A stretch of 64,000 bases of DNA, from assembly GCA_033557465.1 (NCBI GenBank), contig CM066035.1, positions 900,705,309 to 900,769,308 of the forward strand, in the 5' to 3' direction. Below the pieces are notes generated by a model, which was not told where the DNA came from, made no database searches, and saw nothing but the letters and a program-made list of their open reading frames with translations. Of this stretch, positions 53,495-63,700 are shown piece after piece; positions within the stretch are counted from its first letter, which is position 1, and the number at the start of each line of letters is the position of its first letter. Made by a program: the position numbers and the translations under genes. The DNA comes from Ichthyophis bannanicus (lineage: Eukaryota; Chordata; Amphibia; Gymnophiona; Ichthyophiidae).

Positions 53495-53662
53495 AAGAAG
53501 AACTGGAGAGAGGCGGTTAGGAAAGGCGGGAAGGCAGCGCGCAGGCGCTGTGGGATGCTCCCAAAAGCTTTCTTTCTGGACGCTGGGGAGGTTTCCCGCG
53601 CAGGCACCGTCGGTACCGACGATACCCATATGTGAAGACTCATTCCTGCTTGTTCCTGGAGA
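53495..53662. repeat. right inverted terminal repeat of DIRS C
   Basis: Reverse complement of the left repeat, with the GTCGGTACCGAC palindrome at about 53,610 and the terminal CTTGTTCCTGGAGA. Confidence 0.88.
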
Positions 53663-54720
53663 TTAGCTTATTCACGAGGGATTAATTTACGTGATAAGCT
53701 GGTACACTCTACTGTATTGAATGATCGGCCTGATTACCCTCTGATTAGAAGTGGGTCACATATGCCATGTGATAAGTGCAATTTTTGCACCACTACGATG
53801 TCGGGGTCATCTTGGATTCATTTAAGCACTGGTCGGATTTTCCATCGGCGATGGCAGACCACATGTAATTCTACTTTTGTGGTGTATTTTTTGGAATGCG
53901 CTTGTTCATTAAGGTATGTGGGGAGTACTACAAGAATGGTTAAGACTCGACTGGGTGAGCACGCTTCCCAGCTTCGTCAATCTGTACCGATGGCTCCGAT
54001 GGTTCAACATTGCTTAGAGTTCCATCATAATTTTGAAGAACTGAAGTGGACTATTATTGACCATGTTCTGGCGGATCTTCGAGGAGGGGATCGTTTAGTG
54101 AAATTACGCAGGCTTGAGCAACGTTGGATTTTCCTTTTACAGGCTGTCTCTCCCGCTGGACTGAATCGGGACATTGATTGGTTGGGAGTTGGTAGATGCA
54201 CAGTCTTTCACAGCAGGAAGTTCCCTGATGTGTGGGGATCCCCTGCTAGTGACTGGTGTTCTGAGGTGATGGGCGGTTTGTAATTAGCCAATCGTGAGAT
54301 GGTATCCCTTTTTTAACAGCCAAATGTTCGGCATTTTTTGATGGTTGTGAAGAAGATTTTGACACACTGGATTCATGTTGGGAGCACTTGATACAGGGCC
54401 CCCCCCCGAAATGTGCATGTCGCGCATATGACCAGATAAGTGTTATTATTTTTATTTGATTTACAAGCCCACATCTTAGATTTATTGGATGAATAAAAGG
54501 GACATGTATTGTGGTTTGGGGAAGATTTGAAGTGTCTTTCTCTCACAGTTTATGTTCCACAAAAAATAATAAAAATAGAAGGGTTTTTACAGTATCTTTT
54601 TTGGTGGACTTTAATGATTTGATTACCGTTGGGGGGTTTTTGCTCTTTTTGATTGTATATTTGCTCTTAAGCCATGGTGTAAGAGACCAGAGCCACAGAT
54701 ACACTTAGGATCTTAAAATT
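53663..54720 (+). pseudogene. Penelope-like element GIY-YIG part (plus copy, right of DIRS C)
   Basis: Continues the RT frame of 47,466-47,959 without a shift (LAYSRGINLRDKLVHS). It has a CDKCNFC zinc-binding-like CxxC pair at about 53,770, then the GIY-YIG endonuclease (VVYFLECACSLRYVGSTTRM, KTRLGEHASQLRQ, HNFEELKWTIIDHV), to a stop at 54,281-54,283. The 3' UTR follows and matches the minus copy up to about 54,610, including an AATAAAAGGGACATG block. The endonuclease frame is open for 189 codons. Confidence 0.88.
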
Positions 54721-55130
54721 TCTTGAATGATCATAGAAATATAAACAGAAAATAAGTTGGTGGCACTCCACTGAAGTAGAACATTTCATAGATAATAAGA
54801 GTTTGAACTGCAACGTTGTGTTGGGGGTTTTAGGTAGCTGTTTATGAAGTTTTGCATATAGGTTTGAGACTATATGGGCTAATAAAAGGACAACGGTTTG
54901 ATGAAAACAGTTTGATTAATAAATTTATTTTTAAAAAAAGGCAGAGCAATAAAAATTAAAATGGACCAAGTGGTTTTCTACTTTTTGAAGAGGGTACTTT
55001 ATTATTTAACAAATTTTAATTCAAAGACTCTGCCATGGCAAAGTATCTCTCAGAAGGGAATCATGGATGTGTGAGTTTCTGAGTTGGTGGGCATAGCGTG
55101 TGTAGTGATTGAAGGGGTATATATATATAT
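54721..55130. other. unassigned AT-rich spacer
   Basis: No gene or named repeat; a short (AT)n run lies at 55,115-55,131. Confidence 0.4.
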
Positions 55131-55400
55131 CTGTGAAACACTGATATGATGTGCATATCTATTTCCACGGGAAGAGTTCACCTGTTTATCTGTGAAGATT
55201 GGGATGTCCTAGGGCAACTGTGGGTGTGTATGTAGATACAGATCTATTTCGGGGGGGGGGGGGGGGAGATGTCAGGATCTCTATGCATGTGTCAGGGGCT
55301 GTGCTTGTTTCTGCCCATGTGTGTTGTGTGTATCTGCATTCTGGGGCAACAACATGGGTGTGTATGCATATGCCTGTTTCCGTAGGTGGGGCTCTGGCAT
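55131..55400. repeat. degenerate tandem repeat with a G run
   Basis: Units of about 70 bases sharing words such as GTGGGTGTGTATG and CTATTTC/CTGTTTC recur near 55,150, 55,215, 55,285 and 55,350. A run of about 18 G lies near 55,250-55,267. Confidence 0.5.
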
Positions 55401-55900
55401 GTAGGATTTTCACTCCCTTTGACTGTCCCCTGTCCTTCCTACCCACTCCTCTCTTGCAGTCTTCCTATTTTCCTATCATGCACTCTCCCTCCTTTCCCTT
55501 ATCACCCGACCTTGCATTCTTTATCTATTCTGTGCCACCAATCGTTCATTCCCTTCTTCCCTACTTTCCCCCCTCCCTTCTTGGTTCCTTCTCTGACTCT
55601 GCTTTTTCCCTTTTCTTTCTCCTTTCCTCCCCTAACGCTACATCCCACATTTCTCTTCCTCGGCAACCCCTGCCCTTCTCTTATGTTCGATCCCTTTTTC
55701 TTCCTAAGCCTACTCCTTCACGTATGTGCTACCCTTTTCCTCCTAACCCTACCTCCGCCTCTTTTCTACCCCTGTTGCTTCCTTTATGTTCCACCTCCCT
55801 TACCTGCCCCCTTCTCTGCGCAACTCTGGCCTTGCTGATGGTGGGACTCAGTCGACTCCTGCAGGCTCTTCTGACTGTGGCTCTGCTTTTCTGTGCTGGT
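55401..55900. repeat. pyrimidine-rich low-complexity tract
   Basis: C/T content is extreme from 55,420 to 55,830 (CTTCC, CCTCC, TTCTTT words). Long frames on the plus strand here (55,199-55,909 and 55,386-55,838) consist of Ser, Phe, Leu and Pro because of this composition; no domain is recognisable. Confidence 0.7.
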
Positions 55901-55984
55901 AGGATCTGAGGATTTCCACTGGCTCCTCAGTTCAGCTGTGCTTCAGCGTCAGAATGATGTCTTAGACAAATGGACCCACCCCAA

Positions 55985-56135
55985 TAAATGTGTGAATGTG
56001 TGTGTGTGAGTGTGTGAGTGTGTGAGTGTGTGAGTGTGTGTGTGTGTGTGTTTGTCCATCCCAATAAATGTGTGAATGTGTGTGTGTGTGTGTTTGTCCA
56101 CCCCAATAAATGTGTGTGTGTGTGTGTTTGTCCAC
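55985..56135. repeat. TG microsatellite embedded in a minisatellite
   Basis: Three imperfect copies of TTTGTCCACCCCAATAAATG followed by (TG)n of variable length, at about 55,975, 56,052 and 56,094. All six frames are filled with repeat peptides, so open frames here mean nothing. Confidence 0.88.
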
Positions 56136-56215
56136 ATTCAAATTTATCATGGTTTAATGCTTGTACATCCACTAAAATCTTCAATAAATGTGTAGTATCT
56201 TTAAAACATGCTAAA
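56136..56215 (-). pseudogene. small Penelope-like RT fragment
   Basis: The minus strand reads CFKDTTHLLKILVDVQALNH, matching the PLE RT segment STHLLKILVDVQ at 46,180-46,145 at both protein and DNA level (CATCCACTAAAATCTTCAAT shared). The minisatellite begins right at its end. Confidence 0.6.
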
Positions 56216-57849
56216 ATACATATATGATCAATAAAATAGTATATACATGTGTAAGCAGTAAAATGAGAAGTGAATAAAAATAAGAGGAAAACAGAATAGC
56301 AAAGAAAAAAAATAACCACCTTGCCTTGTTTTGTGTAAAACTATATGTAAGAAAAGAAGTTTATTATACCTTTTATACACTGATTATTTTTAGTATATTG
56401 GTTCTGGTGGGTAAAACAATCAAATGAATAAATGCAATGCTTATCTGAAAGGTTTTCAGTAGAAGACAAAGGAATGCATCAGCTCTTATTCAAGAATGAA
56501 TGGTTTGCCTTACATGCATGTGATATGTGCTCATGTGGTACAGGCAGATCTACTCTCAATTGTGGGTCACTGTCCACTGCTCAGATTGGTGAACACTGGG
56601 TGCTATCCATTCCAATGGTGCTATTAAAGAACTGTCACATCTCAGTGGAAAAAAGATCTTCAGTCTACCTTCCACTGAACTACCGGAGAGGCATGAATTA
56701 AAAACCCCCAAAATCTCAAAATGCTATAATTATTTTAATTATATATCCCACTGTTTCGGAGAATTAATCTATAACCCACCTGTGCCTAAGTATAACCCTC
56801 TCAGTGTTACATTTGGTACATGAACTATAATACTTCTGTTGGACTATGTAGCAGGTTCTAATATAGACAGCAGAGGAAATCTTAACACAGTTGTTGGCAA
56901 AGTGAGACAGCTTAGATTTGGTGTTAAAGTTGTAATTTGTTAAAGGCTGACTTAACCAATCACTATGGGAATGAAACTGCAGTTGATATAGCTAGTTTAT
57001 CAACCATATTTGCTGCCTTCATCTGTCAGATCAAAATGGCTGTCAATTTAGGAAGTAAACAGGCAAAAAATATTTGGCTTGTTTTCAGAAAACTTGGTTC
57101 TCCCCTCCTCCCTAATTTTTATTAATTGTTTCGGTTTGTTTCACACAAACACATTAATAAAAATATTTTTTAATAGGAAGAAACTGGATGTACACAATTT
57201 ATTCATTTGTGAACACAAATATTTTTAAGACACTTAACAAATGCATCTCTCTGATGCCCATACTCCACATTTAAGGATACTTTCATTAGTTTATTGGACC
57301 TTTGTGGGAAATTAGTTGTGTTAAAAAATGCTGGAAAACTTTTAATGTTCAACTCTAATCTCTGGGTTCACTGTTTATACATAAACAGTTGTAAATTGAG
57401 AGCTCAAAAACTAAGCTCACTTTGTTTGGTTATTTGTTGGAGATCCAAGGGCGATCTATATAAATAGATAAAATGGATAAGAGTGATATGTGATACATAA
57501 TCTAAATAGTAAATGCCATGTAAAACTTTACAAAACTCAAATAAAAACCCATATAAAATATCCACAAGATAAACAGTACAATATAAAACATGTATCAAAT
57601 AGACCAGCTAGATAAAAGGGGGTGGCTGTGGGGTTTGCCGGATGTCTCAAAACTAAACCTCTTTTATCTATTGTAATGGTGGCACAACAAATTCCAATAG
57701 GGTACGCCATCATAAATAAGTATAATGATAAATAGTGTACCATGTAAGTGATAAATCAAATAAAAATGTTTTACAATAGATGAAATACATAATCCAATAA
57801 ATATCCTTAAAATACCATAAGAACATAAAAGGACAAAGACAAAAAAACC
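56216..57849. other. unassigned AT-rich region
   Basis: No gene or named repeat supported. Open frames at 56,432-56,701 and 56,937-57,125 lack recognisable domains. A part near 57,460-57,840 is rich in ATAAAT words. Confidence 0.45.
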
Positions 57850-59702
57850 TCTCCGGAGAGGCGGAGGTGCGCTTTGGCTAACCATTCAGCAGCCACGCTG
57901 TCAGGGTGAGGGACTGGAGGTTGGGCTGAAGAAAGGTCCCGTCCTCCTGCAACAGCAAGTCCGGGTCCTGGCCCAACGTTAGGGGGGCCACTCAGGCAGC
58001 TATCAGAACAGAGGAAACCATGGCTGCCTGGGCCACCGAGGGACAATGAGGATTTCGGAGGCCCGATCCAACTGACTCTTGAGCAACGCCTTGAGAACCA
58101 GTGGAGTAGGCGGGTATGCATACAGCAGACTCCCGGACCAAGGCAGGATAAAGGCATCAGCTGCCACTCAGTTTGGGGCCGGCCTCCATGAGTAGAAGTG
58201 TGGCAGCTGCGCATTCTTGGGGCTAGCGAAGATATCCAACATCAGGGTCCCACAACTTCAAAAGTATGAGTTGGATACTGCTGGGTTGAGGCACCACTCG
58301 TGGGGCCGAAGAACTCTGCTGAGCCAATCTGCGAGCAGATTGTCCTGGCCCAGCAGATAGACTGACTGGAGGACCACCTCCCAGCAGAAGAGGTATGAGC
58401 CCGTTCCCCCTGTCTGTTGATGTAAAACATCGCTATTTGGTTGTCTGTCTGGACGCACACAACCTGGCCTGCCAGGTGGGTCTGGAATACCCGAAGGGCA
58501 CTCAATCTCCTGAAGCTCCAAGCAGTGACGATCTAGAGGGAATGTTCCTCCCACGTCCAGGCACCCTGCTAAGCACCCCAGCTGAGCTTGGAGGCATCCA
58601 CGGTTAGGACATGTTGTGCTGATGGGGCCTGGAAGGGTAGGCTGGCCATGAGATTCAGTCAGCTCTGTCACCAAGCAAGAGAAGCCACCAGGGGTCGAGT
58701 GAACTGGACTCGATCGTCCAGTCATGCTGTGGTCTGAGTCCATTAAGAGCCGAGGGTCCATTAGGCCCAATGCATCCAGAGACGTGCCTGTGGGATCATG
58801 TGAATGGAAGAGCTCATGTGTCCCAAGAGGCACAGCAAGGAGACAGGTGGACGCCGATGAGCAGCCCTCTATCTCCCCTACTAGGGCTGTGAGATGTTGC
58901 GCCCAGTCAAGAGAGAGGAAGGCTCTGGCTGGATCGTCCAGAAGGGCTCCTATGAACTCCAGGTGCGGAGTACGGAGCAGGTGCAACTTTGGGAAGTTTA
59001 TCATGAACCCCAGATGTTGCAGCACCTTTATGGTGCAGCAGGCCACATGGCATACCTCCTTTATAAGCCAGTCATCCAGACAGAAGACAAAGACTCCCAA
59101 GTAAGCGGAGTGAGCAGCGACAACCACCAGATACTTGGTGAATACTCTGGGGACCAAGGAGAGGCTGAAGGGAGAGTACCCTATATTAGTAGTGGCAACC
59201 TCTGATGACAAAGCGGAGGTACTGATGGTGTCAGGGATGGATCAGGATGTGTGTATAAGCATATTTGAGATCCAAGGAGTATAGTCAATCTCCCCAGAGG
59301 AGGTAGGGCAGCAAACTCCAAGGGATAACATCTTGAACGTCTCCTTAACTAGAAAGCAGTTCTGCAAATCCAGGATGGGCCAAAAGCCGCCTATCTTTTT
59401 TGGGATGAGGAAGTACTGGGAGTAGAGTCCCGTGCCCCAGAGGGGCCAGGGAACTGGCTCCACCACCCGATCCTCGATCAGGGACTCAAGTTCCTTCAGC
59501 AGGAACTCTCTGTGCAGGGAGGTCATGGGAAGTTCCCCTGGAAAGAAGGGAAGCGGCATCTGGTCGAACTGCAGAAGGTAACCTTCCTACACTACCTGCA
59601 ATACTCTGGCATCGGTGGTGATACCCAGCCAGAGGTGAGTGAAGTGGACCAAACATCCTCCCATGTGCTTTGAGCCCTGGCCTTCTGGGTAGTATGCCCA
59701 GG
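57850..59702 (-). pseudogene. DIRS-like pol fragment (third DIRS relic)
   Basis: Reading leftward from 59,560: LHREFLLKELESLIEDRVVE, YFLIPKKIGGFWPILDLQN, then a frameshift, LVPRVFTKYLVVVAA and FCLDDWLIKE, where the catalytic YLDD has become CLDD. After another break comes RNase H (SALRVFQTHLAG, VQTDNQIAMFYINRQG, NLLADWLSRVL), then the post-RNase-H segment (HEWCLNPAV, PRWPRQPWFPLF-like remains) to 57,850. The organisation matches copy C; no recombinase, gag or ends remain. The right end abuts an L2 copy at about 59,702. Confidence 0.84.
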
Positions 59703-60706
59703 GATAACAACCCTAGCTCCTACAGACCCAATGCCAGTATCCCCTTCGTATCCAAAGTTACTGAGAAGGTGGTCCAATTACAACTTCAAGACTTCATCGA
59801 CTTAAACGCACCCCTAAACGATGGCTTCTGCCCCTTCCATGGGGTCAAAACACTTCTATTAGCATTATTCAATACCCTCATTCATGGAATGGACAACGCA
59901 AAATAGGCATTCATCCTTGTCTTTCTAGATATCACATCTGCGTTTAACAATGTGAATCACAACACCCTTCTCACAAGACTAGCACATATAGATATAAAGG
60001 GAACAACCCACCAATGGTTCAAATCATACTTATCCGACAGGTCTCAATTCGTACAAACAGATCAGGTATCATCCGCAACCTTCCCTCAGGATCAGGGAAT
60101 ACCCCAAGGCTCCGCTTTATTAGCTCTCCTTTTCAGCCTTTACAACCAGCCAATCTGTACCATATGATATCCTATTTTGTGTTTTCTGAATATCTATGCA
60201 GATGATATGTTATACTCTCCAGTGGACATAATGAACCCACCCACCATAACCTTGCAGCATGTATCAAGGAAGCAGAGAACTGGCTAAACTCAAACAACCT
60301 GAGCATTAATTTTAAAAAAAACTGAAATACTGTTCACCTCAAGAAACCAAAACTTTATGCCCCCCAGACACTCTGCATACATAACACCATACTCCCAATA
60401 GAACAGGAAGTAAAATATCTAGGAGTCATACTTGATAAATCTCTCAGAATGACATCCCTTATAAAGTGAACAGCCAGAACCATATTTTTCAAGTTAAGGG
60501 GTCATTCAGCATCTCAGACCCCTAATAGACACCAATGATTTCAGATCAGTGGTTCAAGCCCTAATCACGCCCCACTTTGACTACTCTAATACAGCCTGTT
60601 ACAAAGATCAACCAAAAAGAATCTAAACATACTCCAGATGGCACAGAATGTCATGGCCAGAATTATATTCAAAGCACGTTTAACAGATCACATCACACCC
60701 ATCTTT
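59703..60706 (+). pseudogene. L2-like LINE RT relic (plus copy)
   Basis: DNNPSSYRPNASIPFVSKVT, then a stop, FLDITSAFNNVNHNTLLTRL, QWFKSYLSDRSQFVQT, GIPQGSALLALLFSLY. The YADD block (IYADDMLYSPV at about 60,195) is in another frame. Then come KYLGVILDKSLRMTSLIK-like remains and LQMAQNVMARIIFKARLTDH before the copy is interrupted at 60,706 by an L2 copy in the opposite orientation. Confidence 0.82.
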
Positions 60707-63700
60707 CTTATATTTATTTATTTAACATTTTTTTTATATACTGCCTTTCAAATTCTCAAAGCGGTTTACATGGAACATAACCTTGTATACATAGAACTTT
60801 TGGAACTATTTACAATAACAGTTAACTTGTTTACATTCACAACTATTTACATAATGGACTCGTACATGTTATTGAGGAGTTGGAGTTTCTTAACATTTGT
60901 TATTATCATTGCATTAATTAACTTGTAAGGTCTTGAAGTGCTCAGTAAAGAGGTAGGTCTTCAATGATTTTCTGAAATCAGTTATTTCCATGGTGGTTCT
61001 CAAGTGATAAGGTTGGGATGTAGAGCTCGAATACTCTGAGAAGGGTGGTCTGGGAGGTGCTTGTGGGTATCTTGGGGGTTGCCACGGAGTTATGGTGTGG
61101 TGTCCTTCTTGATCTATTGTCTGGGAGTCTTTTAATTAGGGTTTTCAGACAGTCGTCGGATTGCTCACGGAGTATTTTGAATGCGATTGTTAGTACCTTG
61201 TATTTTATTCTTGATCTGATGGGGAGTCAATGGAGCAATTCGAGTATCGGGGTAATGTGAGCTTGCTTGTTAGCTTTGGTGATTAGACGGGCTGCTGCAT
61301 TTTGGCCCATCTGCAAGACTTGTGTTGAACATTTAGGTAAGCCGTAGAAGAATAGATTACAGTAGTCAAGGTGCGGTGTGATTAATGCCTGACATACTGT
61401 GCAGAAGTGGTTCTGCTCTAGAAGCGGTCGCAGATTCTGCAGGAACTTCATTTTGTAGTATATCTTTGCGGTAGTTTTACTGATGTGTGACTGGAAATTG
61501 AGCCTCTGGTCAATGTAAATTCCTAAGTACTTTCCTTCTTTCTTGATGGGGATTGATCTACTTCCTATTAGTAGATTGTCAGGGGGGTTGACTGTTTTGT
61601 CTCTCGTGATTATGAGAGCTTCTGATTTCTTGTAATTAATTTCCAGGTTGCATTGTAGTAACCATTCCGTGACTGCTAACATACAGGCTGAAATAGGGGA
61701 GTAGTTGGGTTTCTTGGTATCTAAGATGGAGTATATCATTAAATCATCTGCGTATAGATCGTAATGTATTTTGTGTTCCTGTAAGATTTTGCATACTGGC
61801 TGTATGTACAAGTTAAAGAGGAGAGCAGAGAGTGCGGAGCCGGAAAAAACGGAAAAGGTTTTGAAGTATCAGAATTTATCTTGACTTGTAATCTTCTGTC
61901 TGCTAGGTAGGATCAGATCCATGACTGCGGTGTGCCACTTACTCCTATTTCCCTTAGCCTGTCAAGAAGTATGGAGTGGATTATGGGATCAAATGCAGCA
62001 GTTATATCAATGAAAATGAGAATGAATCTGTTTTTGGTATCTTGAATTCCTTTTTGTACAGTGTTCAGAAGGGATGTTAATAAGGTTTCTACCCCATGTT
62101 GCTCTCTGAATCCGTGCTGTTGAGGATCGAGTGGAGAAGAGGCATCTACGTGGTCTTGGAGTTGGAATTGGACCGTCTTCTCAATGCTGGATATGGGGCG
62201 ATATGAGGCTGGAGAAGTTGGGTCGGAGGTGGTGTTCTTCAGTAGTGGTCTTATTGAAGAGATTTTCAGCAGTGGTGGCATGAATCCTTGTGTGAGGGAT
62301 AAGTTTATTTTGCAGAGTGATGGGCAACTTCTTGTGCCAATGCTTTTATCCACAGGGTTGGACATGGGTCGAGTGTGGATGTGGACGTGTTCAAGGTTCT
62401 CAGGAGGCTGATGCAGAAGTTTTCACTGACTGAGTAGAGAGAGGTCCAGGTATTTGGTCGATTTGGTTCTTCTATGAGGGTGGTAGGATGGTTTGGAGGG
62501 GCCTGTGGGCTGGATAGCTTGCCTTGGAGAAAGGTTGCATAGGTCTCGGGGGTCAGAGCGTTTATTTCTTGATTTTGCGGGGCTCTTGATAAGTTTCTGA
62601 CTATGGTGAAGAGCTCTCTGGGGCGGTTTAGAGAACTCATGATTATGTTTGTGTGGTGTTGCTTTTTCCGGTTGAAAATTAGTTCATTGTATTCTCGCTG
62701 TTTTATTGTGTAATTCTGTTGATCTTGTTGTGCTTTGGTTCTCCTCCAGCGTCTTTCGAGTCTTCTTAGGATGGTCTTTGCTTGTTTTATTTCTGGAGAG
62801 TACCATGGGGCTTTGTTTTGTCGCTTGGATGCTTTTGGGTTTGGAGGTGCAGTGGCAGATAGAGAAAAGGTGGTGTTCCAGTTTGCTATCAGTAGAGGGA
62901 GGTCCTTGGAGGTGGATTCTAGGTTGGGGATTGTCTGACTGAGTGGAGTGTCTTTGTAAAATTCTTTAAAGCATCCGAGTGAGTTTGAAAAACTGTCTGG
63001 GGTGAGGGGTGTCCAGAGGGAGATTGAATTGGATCATGTAGTGGTCTGACCATGGTACAGGGATTGTTTGGTATGGTATAGGAGAGACAATGGAGTGGAG
63101 GGTGGTGGGAACAAATACCAGGTCTAGAGTGTTTCCTCTGGTGTGGGTTTGTGTTGAGATAATCTGTGAGAACTCCAGTGAGGTTAAGGCTTCGAGGAAT
63201 GCTGAGGCTTGGATTGTGCTTAGAGAGTTCAGGTTGAAGTCGCCTAAAATTACTGGAAGTTTGCCTCTGTTAGCATGGCTGGTGGCCAACTCTATTATGC
63301 TCGAGAGGTCATCCGTGTTGGGTGAGGGAGTTCTGTATATTAGACAGATTATGAGGTCTTTGTTTTCCAGGGTTATGGAGTTTAGGGTGGAGGTGGAGAG
63401 GCTGCTGGTGAGCTTGAGGTTTAATTGTTTCTCTGCCAGAATGAGAGAGCCCCCGCCGCTGCATCCTGATCTAGTAGACTGGTGAGCTTCCATGTTAGTC
63501 GGGGTGAGCTGATTTAGAAGAATGGTGTCCACATCAGTGAGCCATGATTCAGTTATACACGTGATCTCTACTTTCTGGTCTTGAATGTAATCAGAAATGG
63601 TGTGAGTTTTGTTGCAAACAGAGCGGGCGTTTATTAGTGAGCATTTGATTGTTCGCGACTGTTGCTCAGTTGTAGAGCTTAGCATAGAGGATCCATTGGT

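Larger units (their letters stand above)
47960..53662 (-). mobile_element. DIRS element C: pol-complete copy inserted in a PLE
   Basis: The left end AAGCACAGTTACTTACC and the right end TTGTTCCTGGAGA bracket 5,703 bases. The inverted repeats (about 47,990-48,150 and 53,500-53,640) differ at about 7 of 130 positions by eye. The internal complementary region is at 48,235-48,330. On the minus strand gag (53,282-51,402) is followed by pol (51,526-48,446). Ends and gag are related to A and B, so C is the possible autonomous relative. No target-site duplication is seen, as expected for YR-mediated insertion. Confidence 0.93.

Noticed and set aside
55199..55909. A 236-codon plus-strand protein
   Set aside because: Composition follows a pyrimidine-rich tract and a G run; no domain, and another equally long frame overlaps it.
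55927..56319. His-Thr repeat protein
   Set aside because: Produced by the TG microsatellite; only the short LLKILVDVQ part reflects a real PLE remnant.
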